Assembly: GCA_040544425.1 (NCBI GenBank)
Contig: JBEONO010000009.1
Span: 133,094 to 197,093 of the forward strand
DNA: 64,000 nucleotides
Origin: Solimicrobium sp040544425
GTDB lineage: Bacteria > Pseudomonadota > Gammaproteobacteria > Burkholderiales > Burkholderiaceae_D
Reading direction: 5' to 3'
Shown here piece after piece: positions 11,147 to 21,223 of this stretch. The notes under the pieces are model-generated. The model was given only the letters and a program-made list of their open reading frames with translations. It was not told where the DNA came from and did not search any database. The translations under genes and the position numbers were made by a program. How positions within the stretch are numbered: the first letter of the stretch is position 1; each line of letters starts with the position of its first letter.

Positions 11147-14100
11147 ATGGATACCGCACACACGAAGTACGCTCAAGGCCAGGACGCAGAAAATCTGCCG
11201 ACGCGCAATAACGACGAACGCGTGATGGATTTGAAATCGATTCGGGCCGCTATTGCCAGAGTGGAGGCGGAGGCGCGGGCCACCGTTGCAGCCGAGAGCC
11301 GGGCATTTGCCGAGGCCAGAGCGCGCGCTGTTGCGGAAGACCGGGCGGAACTCGACAATCAGGCCACGATGGAAGCTGAGCAGGCGGTAGAGTTTGAAGA
11401 GCATGCCAAAGTCGCCAGCAGAAATCGCTTGCAGGCCGAGCAGCAGGGGCGGCTATCGCAGCAGATGCGGATCGCGGCGACCCAAAAGGAAATTCAGGCC
11501 ATTGAGGCACGTGTGAAACTGGACGCCGAGGCTGTGCAGGCATCGAAAGAGCGCGAGGAGATGGAAAAGGCCGCCAGACAAAACGCGGTAGAGCAAATCA
11601 ATCTGGAAAAATCACTGAGTGAACATGCAAGACAGGCCGGTGAGAAGTTCAAAAATCAGGCGGCACTGGCGCGCGAACAATTAGTCTTGTTATCGGAGAC
11701 CGAAACAGCGGCCAAGCTCGATGCCGCATCACGTGCCCAGTCGGAAGCGAAGTTATTGGAACTGGCCAAAGTTGAACAGAAGATTGAGAAGGAAGCCAAG
11801 ACCCGGGTTGAAGCTCTGGTCCAGTCACAGGAAAAAATCCTGACGGTGCGCGCCGAGCGCGAATTGACACAGGCCGCTGCCTTAAAGCTGAGCGTGCAAA
11901 GTGCCACCAGCGAAATCTGGGCACTGGAGCAGGCCAAGGGCCATGCCAATGCCTTGAAAGAGCAACAGGAAGCGTATCAATCGCGCTGTGACGCCGAACA
12001 GGCAGTCACGGCAGTGCTTGAGGAACGAATCAGGGCCGAACATGAATTGCAGTTGGCTGCGGAAAAGCGGCTGCAAATTGAAAGCATTGCCGCCACAACC
12101 GCGCAGGCCAGAAAAGCCGCCGAGCAAAAACTGAAAGTAATTGCCGAACAACGTATCGCAACCGAAAAGTCTTTACTCGAGCAGGCCTGGCAACAGGTCG
12201 AACAGGAACAAAAGGCCGAACTCGCCGCGCAGTTGAGACTGCAGCAGGAGTCCGCACTGATCGATCAAGCCCGGCAGCGCGAGCAGGCCGAACAGCAAGC
12301 CATGCAATTGGCCAGCCAACGTCTGGACAGTGAACAGCGTGCCCGGGATCTGGCCGAAGAACGCCGGGTTTTGGCGCAGGAGGCGGCACAGGCCGCGATC
12401 GACCAGGAGCTGGCAGAACAGACCAGAATCGTCGCACAGGCTGAACAAACCCGATTACAAAGGGAAAGCAGCCAATTGCAGGCCAGGAATGCCGAGCAGG
12501 CCAAACAACTGGTCGTATTGGAACGTGAGCACCTGCAGGTGGCGCACAACGCCAGAGAACTGGCCGGGCAAAAGCAGCACAATACCCAAAGTCTTTTGGA
12601 AAAGGAAGAATTACAGGTGCTGTCACTGAAGGCACAAAACGATGTACTGCAGATGCAGGAACAATCGGTATTGGTTGCCCATGCAATCAATGTGGCTGAA
12701 TATCGTGCTGCGAAAGTTGTGCTTGAACAGAACCTGCAGATCAGTGCCTTAAAACGTCTGGAAGCGGAAAACCTCGTCGAACAGGGTCGGCAGGCGGTCG
12801 AACTGGCAGAGCAGAAACGCTTGCGGCTTGGACAGGAACAGCTCGCCTTGCAACTGCTGGAAGAAAAAGCCAGGGTTGAAAAGAAGCGTGCCCAGTCTGC
12901 TGCTGAAGTTACTGCCGCGACCGAGCAAACAATCGCCCAGGAACAGGAACTGCATGCCTTAAATGAGCAACAGATCGCCGCCGAGCAGGAAAAACACAGC
13001 GCACTGGCGACGCAACGCGAAGAGCAGCAGAAGATCACCTTGTCCAGGCAAGCACTTGCGCGGGCCGAACAGCATCAACTGGCGCAGATTCAGGTGCAGC
13101 GTCAGGCACAACGCATGAAGGCCGCAGCAGCACTGGAACAAGCCAGACAAAGTGTCAAACTGTCGCAGGTCAAACTGCAGCAGGCCCAGGCTGAACAGGA
13201 TGCCGCGCGTGCCCTGGCAGAGAAATGCCAAGCCGAGCAGGAGTTGTACGAACAGACCCAACTCAAGAAAGCCGCCGAGTTGAAACAGGCTGGTGTCTTG
13301 CAGCAATTGAGCGAGCAGGAAAAAGCAACCCATTTGGCAATTCTGGAAGCGACCCGCTTGAACAATGAGCGTCTGTCGCTGGCGACCGAACAGATGGCGA
13401 TGCGCAGGCGCGTTCTGCAAGTCGTCCAGTTGAAACACAAGCAGGCGGTTGACTTGCTGGCTCAGGAAGAAATCAACCTGAAGCTTGAGCAAGAAACGCA
13501 AGTGGCAACCGAGAAAAAACTGCAGGCGCAACGCGATCATCAACAGCAGGTAGCGTTGCGATTGAAGCAAGAGCAAACCGGACGTGATCTGCACGCGAAG
13601 AATTTGCAGGAAGAGCAGGCTGCCAATGACGCAGTCCGGCTTGTGAATCAGCAAAAACAGGCGCTGCTCGAACAGCATGCGCAGTTGACCAAAGCGCAGC
13701 AGGAACAACAAGAACTGCTGCAAACCAAAACCAGTGAAGCGCTGGGATTGGCAAAACAGGTCCAGTTACGCAACCAGACAGAACAACAGTTACTGGGCCG
13801 GATCAAAGAAGCCCAGCTGTTGGTCGATCAGCGCATTGCCAGGAACGCTGAATTTGAACAGGCGCAGCAGCAGCGTATTCATGAAGAACAGCACGCGATT
13901 CAATTGTTGGAGCAGCGTGTGCAATCCGAACAGGAGTTGACCAGGCTGCACCAACAACGCAGTCAGGCGGAAATCGAAGCGATGCAACTGCTCGATGTGA
14001 AATATGCCGAGCAACAGAGCCGACTGGAATACGTTCTGAAACTGCAACGTATCAATCAGCGACTGGCAACGCGTTCGCAGCAACTGGAACAAAAGCGTGT

Positions 14101-15124
14101 CGATGAACTGCTGGTCATTAAAAATCTGCAGGCCCAGCAAGTCCGGGATCAACAGGCCGTCATGCTGGCGTTACAGCAGCAACGACTCGCTGAAGAGGCC
14201 AGGACCCAGGCGCTGCAAGAACAGAAGAACAGTCAACAGTACAAGGCACAGCTGGCAACACAACAGTGTTTGCTGGAAACTGAAATCAAGCAGGCCAACA
14301 AGGCCGAATGCGCTGCGCAGGAAGCGATTACCCTGCAAAACAAAATGCGGGCCGAAGCCGCTCGTTTAAGTCGCGAGGAAAAGGAACAGCATCTGGCTCA
14401 AGCACAACAATTGCTTGCTGATGAACAGGCCAAAGTCGGCATGGAACAGAATTTACGTAAAGACATGACTGCCAAGTTGCACGCCCTGCAGCAGCATATT
14501 GAGCTCACCAAAACCCGGTCACAATTGGAGCAGCAACAATCGCAACTGGCCATCGAACGTGCGCAGTTAGAAGAACAAAAGGTCAGGCTGCTGCAAGATG
14601 AACTGCAACAGCAGCAAGCCTACGTTCGCTCTGAGAAAGACAAATTGGCGCAGCTGGCCAGAGCTGCGGAATTGGCGGCAGAAATTGCGAAAGAAGAGCA
14701 GGAAGCCGCCTGTCAGGCGCAATTGAACGTGCAGCAGCAACAGTCGTGTTTGGATTTGATTTTGGAAAAAATTGCGCAAAATTCCAGGCAATCCGAGCAC
14801 GAACAGGCATTGCAGACACAAAAACTGCAGGATGAAATTCAACAGGCATCGATACTGTCCAGGGAATTGTTTGAGCGGCTGTCAAACCAGGAGATCCATA
14901 ACCGGGATTGGGTAAAGCGCGCGCAACAGGTATTGCAAGAATCGCCCGTCTTTGTGGCAGCCCCCCAGCGGTCTCTGTACAAAAGGGTAGGGACCGTAGT
15001 GGCCGGCTTTGCGATGTTGTTTGCCGTATCCGGCACGACCTCGTTCGTGTCGAATTCAGTCGTGCCAGCGCAGCATGTCAATGCAGATTTGAAAATGAGC
15101 TATGTGTTAGGAAGCAGCAAGTAG
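11147..15124 (+). CDS. Giant coiled-coil protein with C-terminal membrane anchor (1325 aa)
   Basis: Not recognised as a named family. Residues about 25-1260 are almost entirely Ala/Gln/Glu/Leu/Lys/Arg. I see no proline between the N-terminal tail and Pro1267, and the pattern is that of a continuous coiled coil. A 28-residue (four-heptad) periodicity is visible by hand: octets starting at residues 278, 306, 334, 362, 390 and 418 (QSRCDAEQ, EKRLQIES, EQRIATEK, QLRLQQES, SQRLDSEQ, IDQELAEQ). There is no signal peptide. After a basic segment (RSLYKR) comes one hydrophobic helix, about residues 1284-1303, and a 22-residue tail, suggesting a cytoplasmic rod anchored by its C terminus. The ATG follows GGGAG. 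It ends three bases from the convergent efflux pump gene. A scaffold or polarity role is only a guess. Confidence 0.85.
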   Translation: MDTAHTKYAQGQDAENLPTRNNDERVMDLKSIRAAIARVEAEARATVAAESRAFAEARARAVAEDRAELDNQATMEAEQAVEFEEHAKVASRNRLQAEQQGRLSQQMRIAATQKEIQAIEARVKLDAEAVQASKEREEMEKAARQNAVEQINLEKSLSEHARQAGEKFKNQAALAREQLVLLSETETAAKLDAASRAQSEAKLLELAKVEQKIEKEAKTRVEALVQSQEKILTVRAERELTQAAALKLSVQSATSEIWALEQAKGHANALKEQQEAYQSRCDAEQAVTAVLEERIRAEHELQLAAEKRLQIESIAATTAQARKAAEQKLKVIAEQRIATEKSLLEQAWQQVEQEQKAELAAQLRLQQESALIDQARQREQAEQQAMQLASQRLDSEQRARDLAEERRVLAQEAAQAAIDQELAEQTRIVAQAEQTRLQRESSQLQARNAEQAKQLVVLEREHLQVAHNARELAGQKQHNTQSLLEKEELQVLSLKAQNDVLQMQEQSVLVAHAINVAEYRAAKVVLEQNLQISALKRLEAENLVEQGRQAVELAEQKRLRLGQEQLALQLLEEKARVEKKRAQSAAEVTAATEQTIAQEQELHALNEQQIAAEQEKHSALATQREEQQKITLSRQALARAEQHQLAQIQVQRQAQRMKAAAALEQARQSVKLSQVKLQQAQAEQDAARALAEKCQAEQELYEQTQLKKAAELKQAGVLQQLSEQEKATHLAILEATRLNNERLSLATEQMAMRRRVLQVVQLKHKQAVDLLAQEEINLKLEQETQVATEKKLQAQRDHQQQVALRLKQEQTGRDLHAKNLQEEQAANDAVRLVNQQKQALLEQHAQLTKAQQEQQELLQTKTSEALGLAKQVQLRNQTEQQLLGRIKEAQLLVDQRIARNAEFEQAQQQRIHEEQHAIQLLEQRVQSEQELTRLHQQRSQAEIEAMQLLDVKYAEQQSRLEYVLKLQRINQRLATRSQQLEQKRVDELLVIKNLQAQQVRDQQAVMLALQQQRLAEEARTQALQEQKNSQQYKAQLATQQCLLETEIKQANKAECAAQEAITLQNKMRAEAARLSREEKEQHLAQAQQLLADEQAKVGMEQNLRKDMTAKLHALQQHIELTKTRSQLEQQQSQLAIERAQLEEQKVRLLQDELQQQQAYVRSEKDKLAQLARAAELAAEIAKEEQEAACQAQLNVQQQQSCLDLILEKIAQNSRQSEHEQALQTQKLQDEIQQASILSRELFERLSNQEIHNRDWVKRAQQVLQESPVFVAAPQRSLYKRVGTVVAGFAMLFAVSGTTSFVSNSVVPAQHVNADLKMSYVLGSSK

Positions 15125-15127
15125 GTT

Positions 15128-18100
15128 TTATTCCGATGGATGGTGTGCTTTTTTGTCGGCCAGATGCGTTTGCAGTTGGCCGATCAGCACAAAGAACACC
15201 GGCACAAAGGCGACTGCCAACACCGTCGAGGCCAACATCCCCGAAAATACGGTAATGCCGATCGATTTTCGTGCTGCTGCGCCAGCGCCGTTTGAGGTAA
15301 TCAAAGGCACGACGCCTAGAATAAAGGCGAACGAGGTCATTAAAATCGGACGAAAGCGGCGCCTTGAACCTTCGATTGCTGCATCGATCAGGTCCATCCC
15401 GTGCAAATGCAATTCGTGCGCGACCTCAACAATCAGGATGGCATTCTTGGCGGATAAGGCGATCAGCAACACCAGGCCGATCTGCACATAAATATTGTTG
15501 GCCACGCCCACTGCCAGCAGCACGCTGACCGTCCCGACCAGCGACAGGGGCACGGCGAGCAGGACCGGAATCGGGGTCAGCCAGGATTCGTACTGACCGG
15601 CCAGCACCAGATAGACCAGCAATAATGCCAGTCCAAACACCAACCCCACTGATCCGCCCACCAGCTTTTCCTGGAACGACATGGCGGTCCATTCAAAGCT
15701 CACGCCCTGCGGCAATATTTTTCTGGCCAGGTGTTCCATCAGATTCAGCGCTTCACCGGAGCTGTGCCCGGCGGCAGCGGCACCGTTGACGGTGGCAGAG
15801 GGCATCAGATTATATTGAGAGGCGACTGCCGGTCCGCTGGTTTCGCTGATGCTCATGAACGAACTCAATGGCACCATTTGTCCGGAGTGGTTAGCCACAG
15901 TCAGACGTCCGATCGCATTGATGTCGGCGCGATACGGTTGATCGGCCTGCACGAACACCGCAAAATTTTGTCCGAATTTGGAAAACTGATTGACGTATGA
16001 TGAGCCGAGATAGGTTTGGATCGCGCTGTAGGCATCATTGATTGACACACCCAGACTTTCAGCGCGCGCCGGATTGATTCGCATGGCCAACTGCGGCACA
16101 TTCACCCGCAAGGAGGTGAAGGCCAGCATGATGGTCGGATCAGCGGTGGCGGCCTTGAGCAGGGCATTGGTGGCGTCGGAGAGCTTGTGAAAATCGTTGC
16201 TGCCGTCGGTCAGTTGAATCTGCATCTGAAAACCGCCCGACAGGCCCAAGCCATTGATCGGTGGCGGGACCAGTACTTTCGCACTGGCCGTCTCCGGCAA
16301 TTTTTCGACTTCTGCCGACAAATGCTTGTAAATACTGAGCAAATCCTCTCCGGCACCACGTTCCTTCCAGTCTTTCAACACGATATAGACCAGGCCGGCG
16401 TTGGACAATGACGCATTGCCGTCGAGCGGTGAAATTCCCGAGATCGTGATGGTATGCGCAACTGAATGCATTTCTTTGGTGATGTCGACGATTTTTTGCA
16501 GCAGCCGGTCGGTCCGCTCCAGCGATGCCGCATCGGGAAGCTGGGCGATCACCATCGCATAGCCTTGATCCTCGGTGGGAATAAACGCTGTCGGGATTTT
16601 CATGAATCCGTAACCGGCAGCGGCAATCAGCAGCAGGGCGACTGCGGCGCTGATCCAGCGATACACCAGCATTCTGGCAATCAGCCCGAGATAAGCGGTT
16701 TCAAAGCGCGCGAAGCCTGCATTAAATGTGCGCGAAAACCGGTTTGGCTGCTGATTTTTATCCAGCGGTTTCAGATACTGGGCGGACTGGGTCGGCTTTA
16801 AGGTAATCGCATTAATCCCGGACAGGACTGCGGTTGCGGCAATCACCAGCGCAAACTGTTTGTACATCTGGCCGGTGATCCCCGGAATAAATGCCGCTGG
16901 CAGAAATACGCAGGTCAGCACAAGGGTAATACCGATAATCGGACCCATCAGTTCGCTCATTGCATCAATCGCCGCCTGGCGCGGTGTTTTACCGCGTTCA
17001 ATATGTTGCGCCACACCTTCGACCACCACGATCGCATCATCGACCACGATCCCGATACACAGTACCAGCGCGAACAGGGTCAACAGATTAATACTGAAGC
17101 CCAGCGCGGCCATGGCTGCAAACGCACCGATCACCGTAATCGGCACAGTCGTTGCCGGTACCAGAGTGGCGCGCGAGTTCTGCAGAAATATCAGGATCAC
17201 GATCAAGACCAGTGCACCGGCTTCATAGAGCGTGTGGTACACCTCGTCAATCGAGGCTTTGACAAAGGTGGTGGTGTCAAACGGGATTGCATATGCCAGT
17301 CCTTTCGGAAACTGTTGCGCCATCTGCTCCATGGCTTTCCGCACTTCCTGCGCCGTATCCAGGGCATTTGCATCCGGCTGCTGATAGATCGCGATACCAC
17401 CTGCGGGCTTGCCGTCCATGCGGAAACCCTGATTGTAGTTTGAGCTGCCCAATTCAAGCCGCGCCACATCGCGCAACCGGGTGACCGATCCGTCAGAAGC
17501 GGTACTGACAATCAAATTTCCGAAATCATCGATGGAGGTGAGCGGATCATCAACGTTGATGGTCAGTTGCAATTTCTGCCCGGGTGGTGCCGGTGGCATC
17601 CCGGTCTGGCCGGCACTGATGCGCTGGTTCTGCTGGTTGATAACGTTCATGACCATGTTCGGGTTGAGATTGCGCTGCTTCATTTCCGACGCATTGAGCC
17701 ACACGCGCATGCTGTACGAACCAATCCCAAATACGTTGACGTCAGCCACGCCATGCAGGCGCGCCAGCCGGTCGCGCAGTTTCAGTGCGGCGTAGTTGCT
17801 CAGAAATAGCGCATCCTGGTTCGGGTCATTGGAGGTGAGGGTGACGATCTGCAGGATCGCGGTCGACTTTTTCTTGGTGATCACGCCTTGTTGTTGCACC
17901 GGGCCCGGCAAGGTGGGCAAGGCAATGTTGACGCGATTTTGCACCGCGACCTGGGCCTGATCCGGGTCGGTGCCAACGGCAAAGCTGACCACCAGCGTAT
18001 AGCGCCCATCGTTGGAGGCGTTCGATTGCATGTAAATCATTCCATCGACGCCGTTGACCTGTTGTTCGATTGCCCGCGCCACCTGCTGCTGCACCGCAAT

Positions 18101-18265
18101 CGCGCTGGCGCCAGGGTAGCTGGTGGTGACCTGAATCGTGGGCGGGGTGAGTTGCGGGTATTGCGCCACCGGCAAACTGAACACGGCAACGCCGCCCAGT
18201 ACCAGCATCATGATGGCGATGACGTTGGCCAGTACCGGTCGTTCGATAAAAAATTTTGCTATCAA
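15128..18265 (-). CDS. RND multidrug efflux pump, inner-membrane transporter (HAE1 family)
   Basis: Proton-driven inner-membrane pump of 1045 residues, the usual length, resembling the AcrB/MexF/OqxB group. It starts MIAKFFIERPVLANVIAI, with the first membrane helix. The proton-relay pair lies in the fourth helix motif GIVVDDAIVVVE and the partner Lys in LIALSAKNAILIVEVA. Two large periplasmic loops and twelve helices can be followed. MexF-like features include GVANNIYVQIGLVLL. It is the last gene of an outer-membrane factor, adaptor and pump operon on the minus strand (20883 to 15128). No TetR, LysR or MarR regulator is adjacent, so control is not visible. The substrate cannot be read from the sequence. 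Confidence 0.95.
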   Translation of the reverse strand: MIAKFFIERPVLANVIAIMMLVLGGVAVFSLPVAQYPQLTPPTIQVTTSYPGASAIAVQQQVARAIEQQVNGVDGMIYMQSNASNDGRYTLVVSFAVGTDPDQAQVAVQNRVNIALPTLPGPVQQQGVITKKKSTAILQIVTLTSNDPNQDALFLSNYAALKLRDRLARLHGVADVNVFGIGSYSMRVWLNASEMKQRNLNPNMVMNVINQQNQRISAGQTGMPPAPPGQKLQLTINVDDPLTSIDDFGNLIVSTASDGSVTRLRDVARLELGSSNYNQGFRMDGKPAGGIAIYQQPDANALDTAQEVRKAMEQMAQQFPKGLAYAIPFDTTTFVKASIDEVYHTLYEAGALVLIVILIFLQNSRATLVPATTVPITVIGAFAAMAALGFSINLLTLFALVLCIGIVVDDAIVVVEGVAQHIERGKTPRQAAIDAMSELMGPIIGITLVLTCVFLPAAFIPGITGQMYKQFALVIAATAVLSGINAITLKPTQSAQYLKPLDKNQQPNRFSRTFNAGFARFETAYLGLIARMLVYRWISAAVALLLIAAAGYGFMKIPTAFIPTEDQGYAMVIAQLPDAASLERTDRLLQKIVDITKEMHSVAHTITISGISPLDGNASLSNAGLVYIVLKDWKERGAGEDLLSIYKHLSAEVEKLPETASAKVLVPPPINGLGLSGGFQMQIQLTDGSNDFHKLSDATNALLKAATADPTIMLAFTSLRVNVPQLAMRINPARAESLGVSINDAYSAIQTYLGSSYVNQFSKFGQNFAVFVQADQPYRADINAIGRLTVANHSGQMVPLSSFMSISETSGPAVASQYNLMPSATVNGAAAAGHSSGEALNLMEHLARKILPQGVSFEWTAMSFQEKLVGGSVGLVFGLALLLVYLVLAGQYESWLTPIPVLLAVPLSLVGTVSVLLAVGVANNIYVQIGLVLLIALSAKNAILIVEVAHELHLHGMDLIDAAIEGSRRRFRPILMTSFAFILGVVPLITSNGAGAAARKSIGITVFSGMLASTVLAVAFVPVFFVLIGQLQTHLADKKAHHPSE

Positions 18266-18282
18266 AATCGCTCTCCCGCTGT

Positions 18283-19401
18283 TTAGCTGCCAATTTGCAC
18301 GGATTGCCCATCGTTGAGTTTGCCGTACCCTTCGACCACTACTTTGTCGCCAGCGCCGAGCCCTTTGGTGACCTCAACATTTTCCTGAGGCAGCAGGGTG
18401 GTCGTGACGTAACGACGATGTGCGATATTGTCGCCGGTGACGACATACACAAAATTTCCTTGCTGATCAGTTTGCACAATTGAGTTGGGTATCACCAGCG
18501 CTGTGCGTCCCGCGCTGGCCTCGATAAACAGTTTGGCGTAGAAACCCGGGACCAGATGACGGTCCCTGTTCATAAATTCACCGCGTACCGCGACGGTCCC
18601 ACTGATCTGATTTAACTGATGGTCAATGAAATCCAGCACCCCGGTTTCGCTGGGCTCGGTTTCTCCCTGCAGTTGCGCCTGCACCCTGGTCTTGCCAATC
18701 GCACCTTCGGGCCCTTTGCGCAAGACCGCTCGCTCACTGCGGATGCGGATCGCTTCGTTTTCACCGACTGCCGCGTTCACATAGACCGGCGAGATTTGCA
18801 TGATCGTGCCAAGCACTGTTCCGCCTGGCGTGGCACCGACATAATTGCCGGGGTCGACCTGACGTTTGCCCATGACGCCGTCGAATGGGGCGCGTACCTC
18901 GGTATAGCTCAGATTGGTTTTGGCAATATCGACGGAAGCTTCGGCCTGCTGCAGATTTGACAGCGATATTTCTACATTGGTCTCAGAATTGGCATTTTCT
19001 TTGAGCAGCTCTTTCTGGCGGGTGTAGTCGCTCCGCGCCTGATCTAGCCTGGCCTGATTCAGTTTGAGCTGATCGAGATAAGGCGGGCGTTCAATGCTGA
19101 ACAAGAGTTGGCCTTTCTTGACCCATTGTCCATCCTTGAAATGCACGGCATCCAGATTGCCCGCCACACGTGCAATCAAATTGACCTGCTGGGAGGGGGA
19201 GATCGTGCCGTCCAAAATAATCAGGTCTTGAATATGTCTGGATTCGAGGGTCTTCACCGAGACCACGATCGTTGCTAGCGGAGCGAGCGCAGGGCTCTGC
19301 CTGCTACATCCGAACAGCGATAACGCGACGAGCAATGCCGACATCGTGATCACCCTGATACCTTGAGCAGCGCGATGCTGCAATGGATTCATCATGTTCA
19401 T
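18283..19401 (-). CDS. RND efflux periplasmic adaptor (membrane fusion lipoprotein)
   Basis: Membrane-fusion protein of 372 residues bridging pump and outer-membrane channel. The N terminus has a signal peptide with lipobox LFGC at about residues 29-32, so it is probably acylated and held in the inner membrane. Then come a beta-barrel/lipoyl half-motif (GTISPSQQVNLIARVAGNL, FKDGQWVKKGQLLF), an alpha-hairpin (LDQLKLNQARLDQARSDYTR), the second lipoyl half (NLSYTEVRAPFDGVMGKRQV) and barrel and proximal domains (LVPGFYAKL). It sits between the outer-membrane factor and the pump with gaps of 24 and 17 bases, so the three are one operon. Confidence 0.93.
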   Translation of the reverse strand: MNMMNPLQHRAAQGIRVITMSALLVALSLFGCSRQSPALAPLATIVVSVKTLESRHIQDLIILDGTISPSQQVNLIARVAGNLDAVHFKDGQWVKKGQLLFSIERPPYLDQLKLNQARLDQARSDYTRQKELLKENANSETNVEISLSNLQQAEASVDIAKTNLSYTEVRAPFDGVMGKRQVDPGNYVGATPGGTVLGTIMQISPVYVNAAVGENEAIRIRSERAVLRKGPEGAIGKTRVQAQLQGETEPSETGVLDFIDHQLNQISGTVAVRGEFMNRDRHLVPGFYAKLFIEASAGRTALVIPNSIVQTDQQGNFVYVVTGDNIAHRRYVTTTLLPQENVEVTKGLGAGDKVVVEGYGKLNDGQSVQIGS

Positions 19402-19425
19402 GGAGCTGGTCCTGTATTGATAAAA

Positions 19426-20883
19426 TTATCGGATTGCCGCTTCCTGTTCCGGATTCCATCCGCCCCCCAGAGCACGGAACGCACTGATATAGGCCTGTAA
19501 AACGCTTCCTTCAATTTGCACCACGGAATCAGAAGTTTGCAGATGAGCCTGCACGGAGCTGGTGACGGTGGTGTAATCAACCTGTCCTGCCCGGTAGCGC
19601 AGTTGTGCCAATGCGGAAGTTCTGGCCGCCGCCTTGTCAGCACGCTGCAGATTTTCGAGCTGCCGGGAGTTACCGGCAATTGCCGACAAGGCATCTTCAA
19701 CTTCCTGTTGCGCTTTGATTACCTGGTTTTGATACGCCAGAATCGATTGTGCAAACAGGCTGTCCTGGACCTTGACCTGTTCAGTGAGCCGTCCCCGATC
19801 AAACAGGGGCAGATTGAACGCAATGCCATAACTGAGGGCGCGATTGTCCCACTTGAACAGATTATTGATCGGGTCGGTTGTGGAATAACCGATAGCCCCG
19901 TTCAGGGTGAAGCTGGGATAGAGCGCCGCCTGCGCCACGCCGATGCGTGCCGACTGTGCCGCTGCAGCGAATTCAGCCTGGATGACATCTGGGCGGCGTC
20001 GTAATAAATCGGCAGGTGCACCTAGCGGCAAGGAGTTTGGAACGGCCAGCATGCCGGTGCCGATGGGATAACGTTTGGCAAAGTAGTCTGGCGCCTCTCC
20101 AAGTAAAACGCTGATTGCGTGCTGACTTTGCTCCAGACTGATTCGCAGTCCCGGCAATTGCGAATTGGTTTGTTCGAATTGAGTCTGCGACTGACGGTAA
20201 TCCAGTTCGGACGTAGCACCGAGGCGATAGCGTGCTTCCGCGATCCGCAGATTTTCTGCCTGTTCAGCCAGATTGGCGTTGGCCACATCGATCCGTTTTT
20301 CCAGCACGCGTATTGAACTGTAGGTGCTGGCAACACTGGCTTCCAGAGAGGTTCGGGCGGCAGCCAATGACGCTTGGGCCAGGGCAATATTGGCCCGGTC
20401 CGATTCCAGAATTCTCCGCCATCTTCCCCAGAAATCAATTTCCCAGCTTGCCTGACCTAATACCTGTTGGGTAACGGATTCGCCATTTTTCCCTAGCAAC
20501 TCAGATTTGAGTGAAGGTTGCTGATACTGACTGGATGCGCTCAAATTCGCGGCGGGCAGGCTGCCACCATTGTCGATTCTCAGGACAGACTGCGCCTGCG
20601 CGATGGCATGGCCCGCGCTTTCGATTGTTGGATTGTTTTGATTGGCCAGACTGATCAGCTCAACCAGGGTGCTGTCCTGAAAACCGGACCAAAACGCAGT
20701 GGAATTTACTGTTGCCTGCGGTTGGATTGCGGGGGCAGTGCTCCAGCTTTCCTGGACTTTGGCTTTCGGTACCTTGAAGTCGGGCCCGACTGTGACACAG
20801 GCAGATAAAAGCAGATCGAACGTTAGAAGAAGGGTGACTGACCTGATCCTGACGGGAGCCAAGTTGATTTTCTTGTTTGCCAT
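19426..20883 (-). CDS. RND efflux outer-membrane factor (NodT/OprM family lipoprotein)
   Basis: TolC-like outer-membrane channel of 485 residues. The signal peptide ends in lipobox LLSAC, followed by VTVGPDFKVP, the hallmark start of NodT-family factors. The body has the duplicated helical pattern: WEIDFWGRWRR, LASTYSSIR-like helices, RYRLGATSELDYRQSQTQ, LRRRPDVIQAEFAAAAQSARIGVAQAALYPSFTL, here only in part, and LRYRAGQVDYTTVTSS. It is first in the efflux operon, unlike many operons where it comes last, and is preceded by a non-coding gap where the promoter should be. Confidence 0.94.
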   Translation of the reverse strand: MANKKINLAPVRIRSVTLLLTFDLLLSACVTVGPDFKVPKAKVQESWSTAPAIQPQATVNSTAFWSGFQDSTLVELISLANQNNPTIESAGHAIAQAQSVLRIDNGGSLPAANLSASSQYQQPSLKSELLGKNGESVTQQVLGQASWEIDFWGRWRRILESDRANIALAQASLAAARTSLEASVASTYSSIRVLEKRIDVANANLAEQAENLRIAEARYRLGATSELDYRQSQTQFEQTNSQLPGLRISLEQSQHAISVLLGEAPDYFAKRYPIGTGMLAVPNSLPLGAPADLLRRRPDVIQAEFAAAAQSARIGVAQAALYPSFTLNGAIGYSTTDPINNLFKWDNRALSYGIAFNLPLFDRGRLTEQVKVQDSLFAQSILAYQNQVIKAQQEVEDALSAIAGNSRQLENLQRADKAAARTSALAQLRYRAGQVDYTTVTSSVQAHLQTSDSVVQIEGSVLQAYISAFRALGGGWNPEQEAAIR

Positions 20884-21223
20884 AAGAAATCAGTCGGAGG
20901 GTAGGGTTGTATGCCTTGCGGGTTAACCAGAGTACCGGTATTGATCGTTTCAAAGCTACAAAAAGATTGGTAATCCTACCATAACAGCATGAGCTGTCAA
21001 ACACTTCCAAGCTGGTTACGATTTGTCCAAGTTTGCCAACATCTACTGCAAAGGACAGACCGCGCGCCAGTTCCTCACGGTGCTCGGCACGCCAACATTT
21101 TTTTCGATATTGGCGGCCAGTTTGGAGTTGCCGATGCCATGCGGCGCCTGCCAATACTATTATTTAAAAATTTTATATTTAAAATCAATAAGTTATATTA
21201 TAAATTTAAAGTATTTAATCAAG
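20884..21223. other. Non-coding gap between efflux operon and rhlE; AT-rich 3' half
   Basis: About 340 bases. The part next to the efflux operon should hold its promoter, but I see no convincing box pair. Bases 21010-21150 are GC-richer and look like decayed coding sequence, with several short frames broken by stops and none recognisable. Bases 21155-21225 are extremely AT-rich, abruptly unlike the flanks. No RNA gene or clear terminator is visible. Confidence 0.5.

Noticed and set aside
12265..13038. Long minus-strand frame rich in Cys and Ser inside the coiled-coil gene
   Set aside because: It is the antisense of GCN/CAG-rich coiled-coil codons, which naturally lack stops in other frames; the composition is artefactual.
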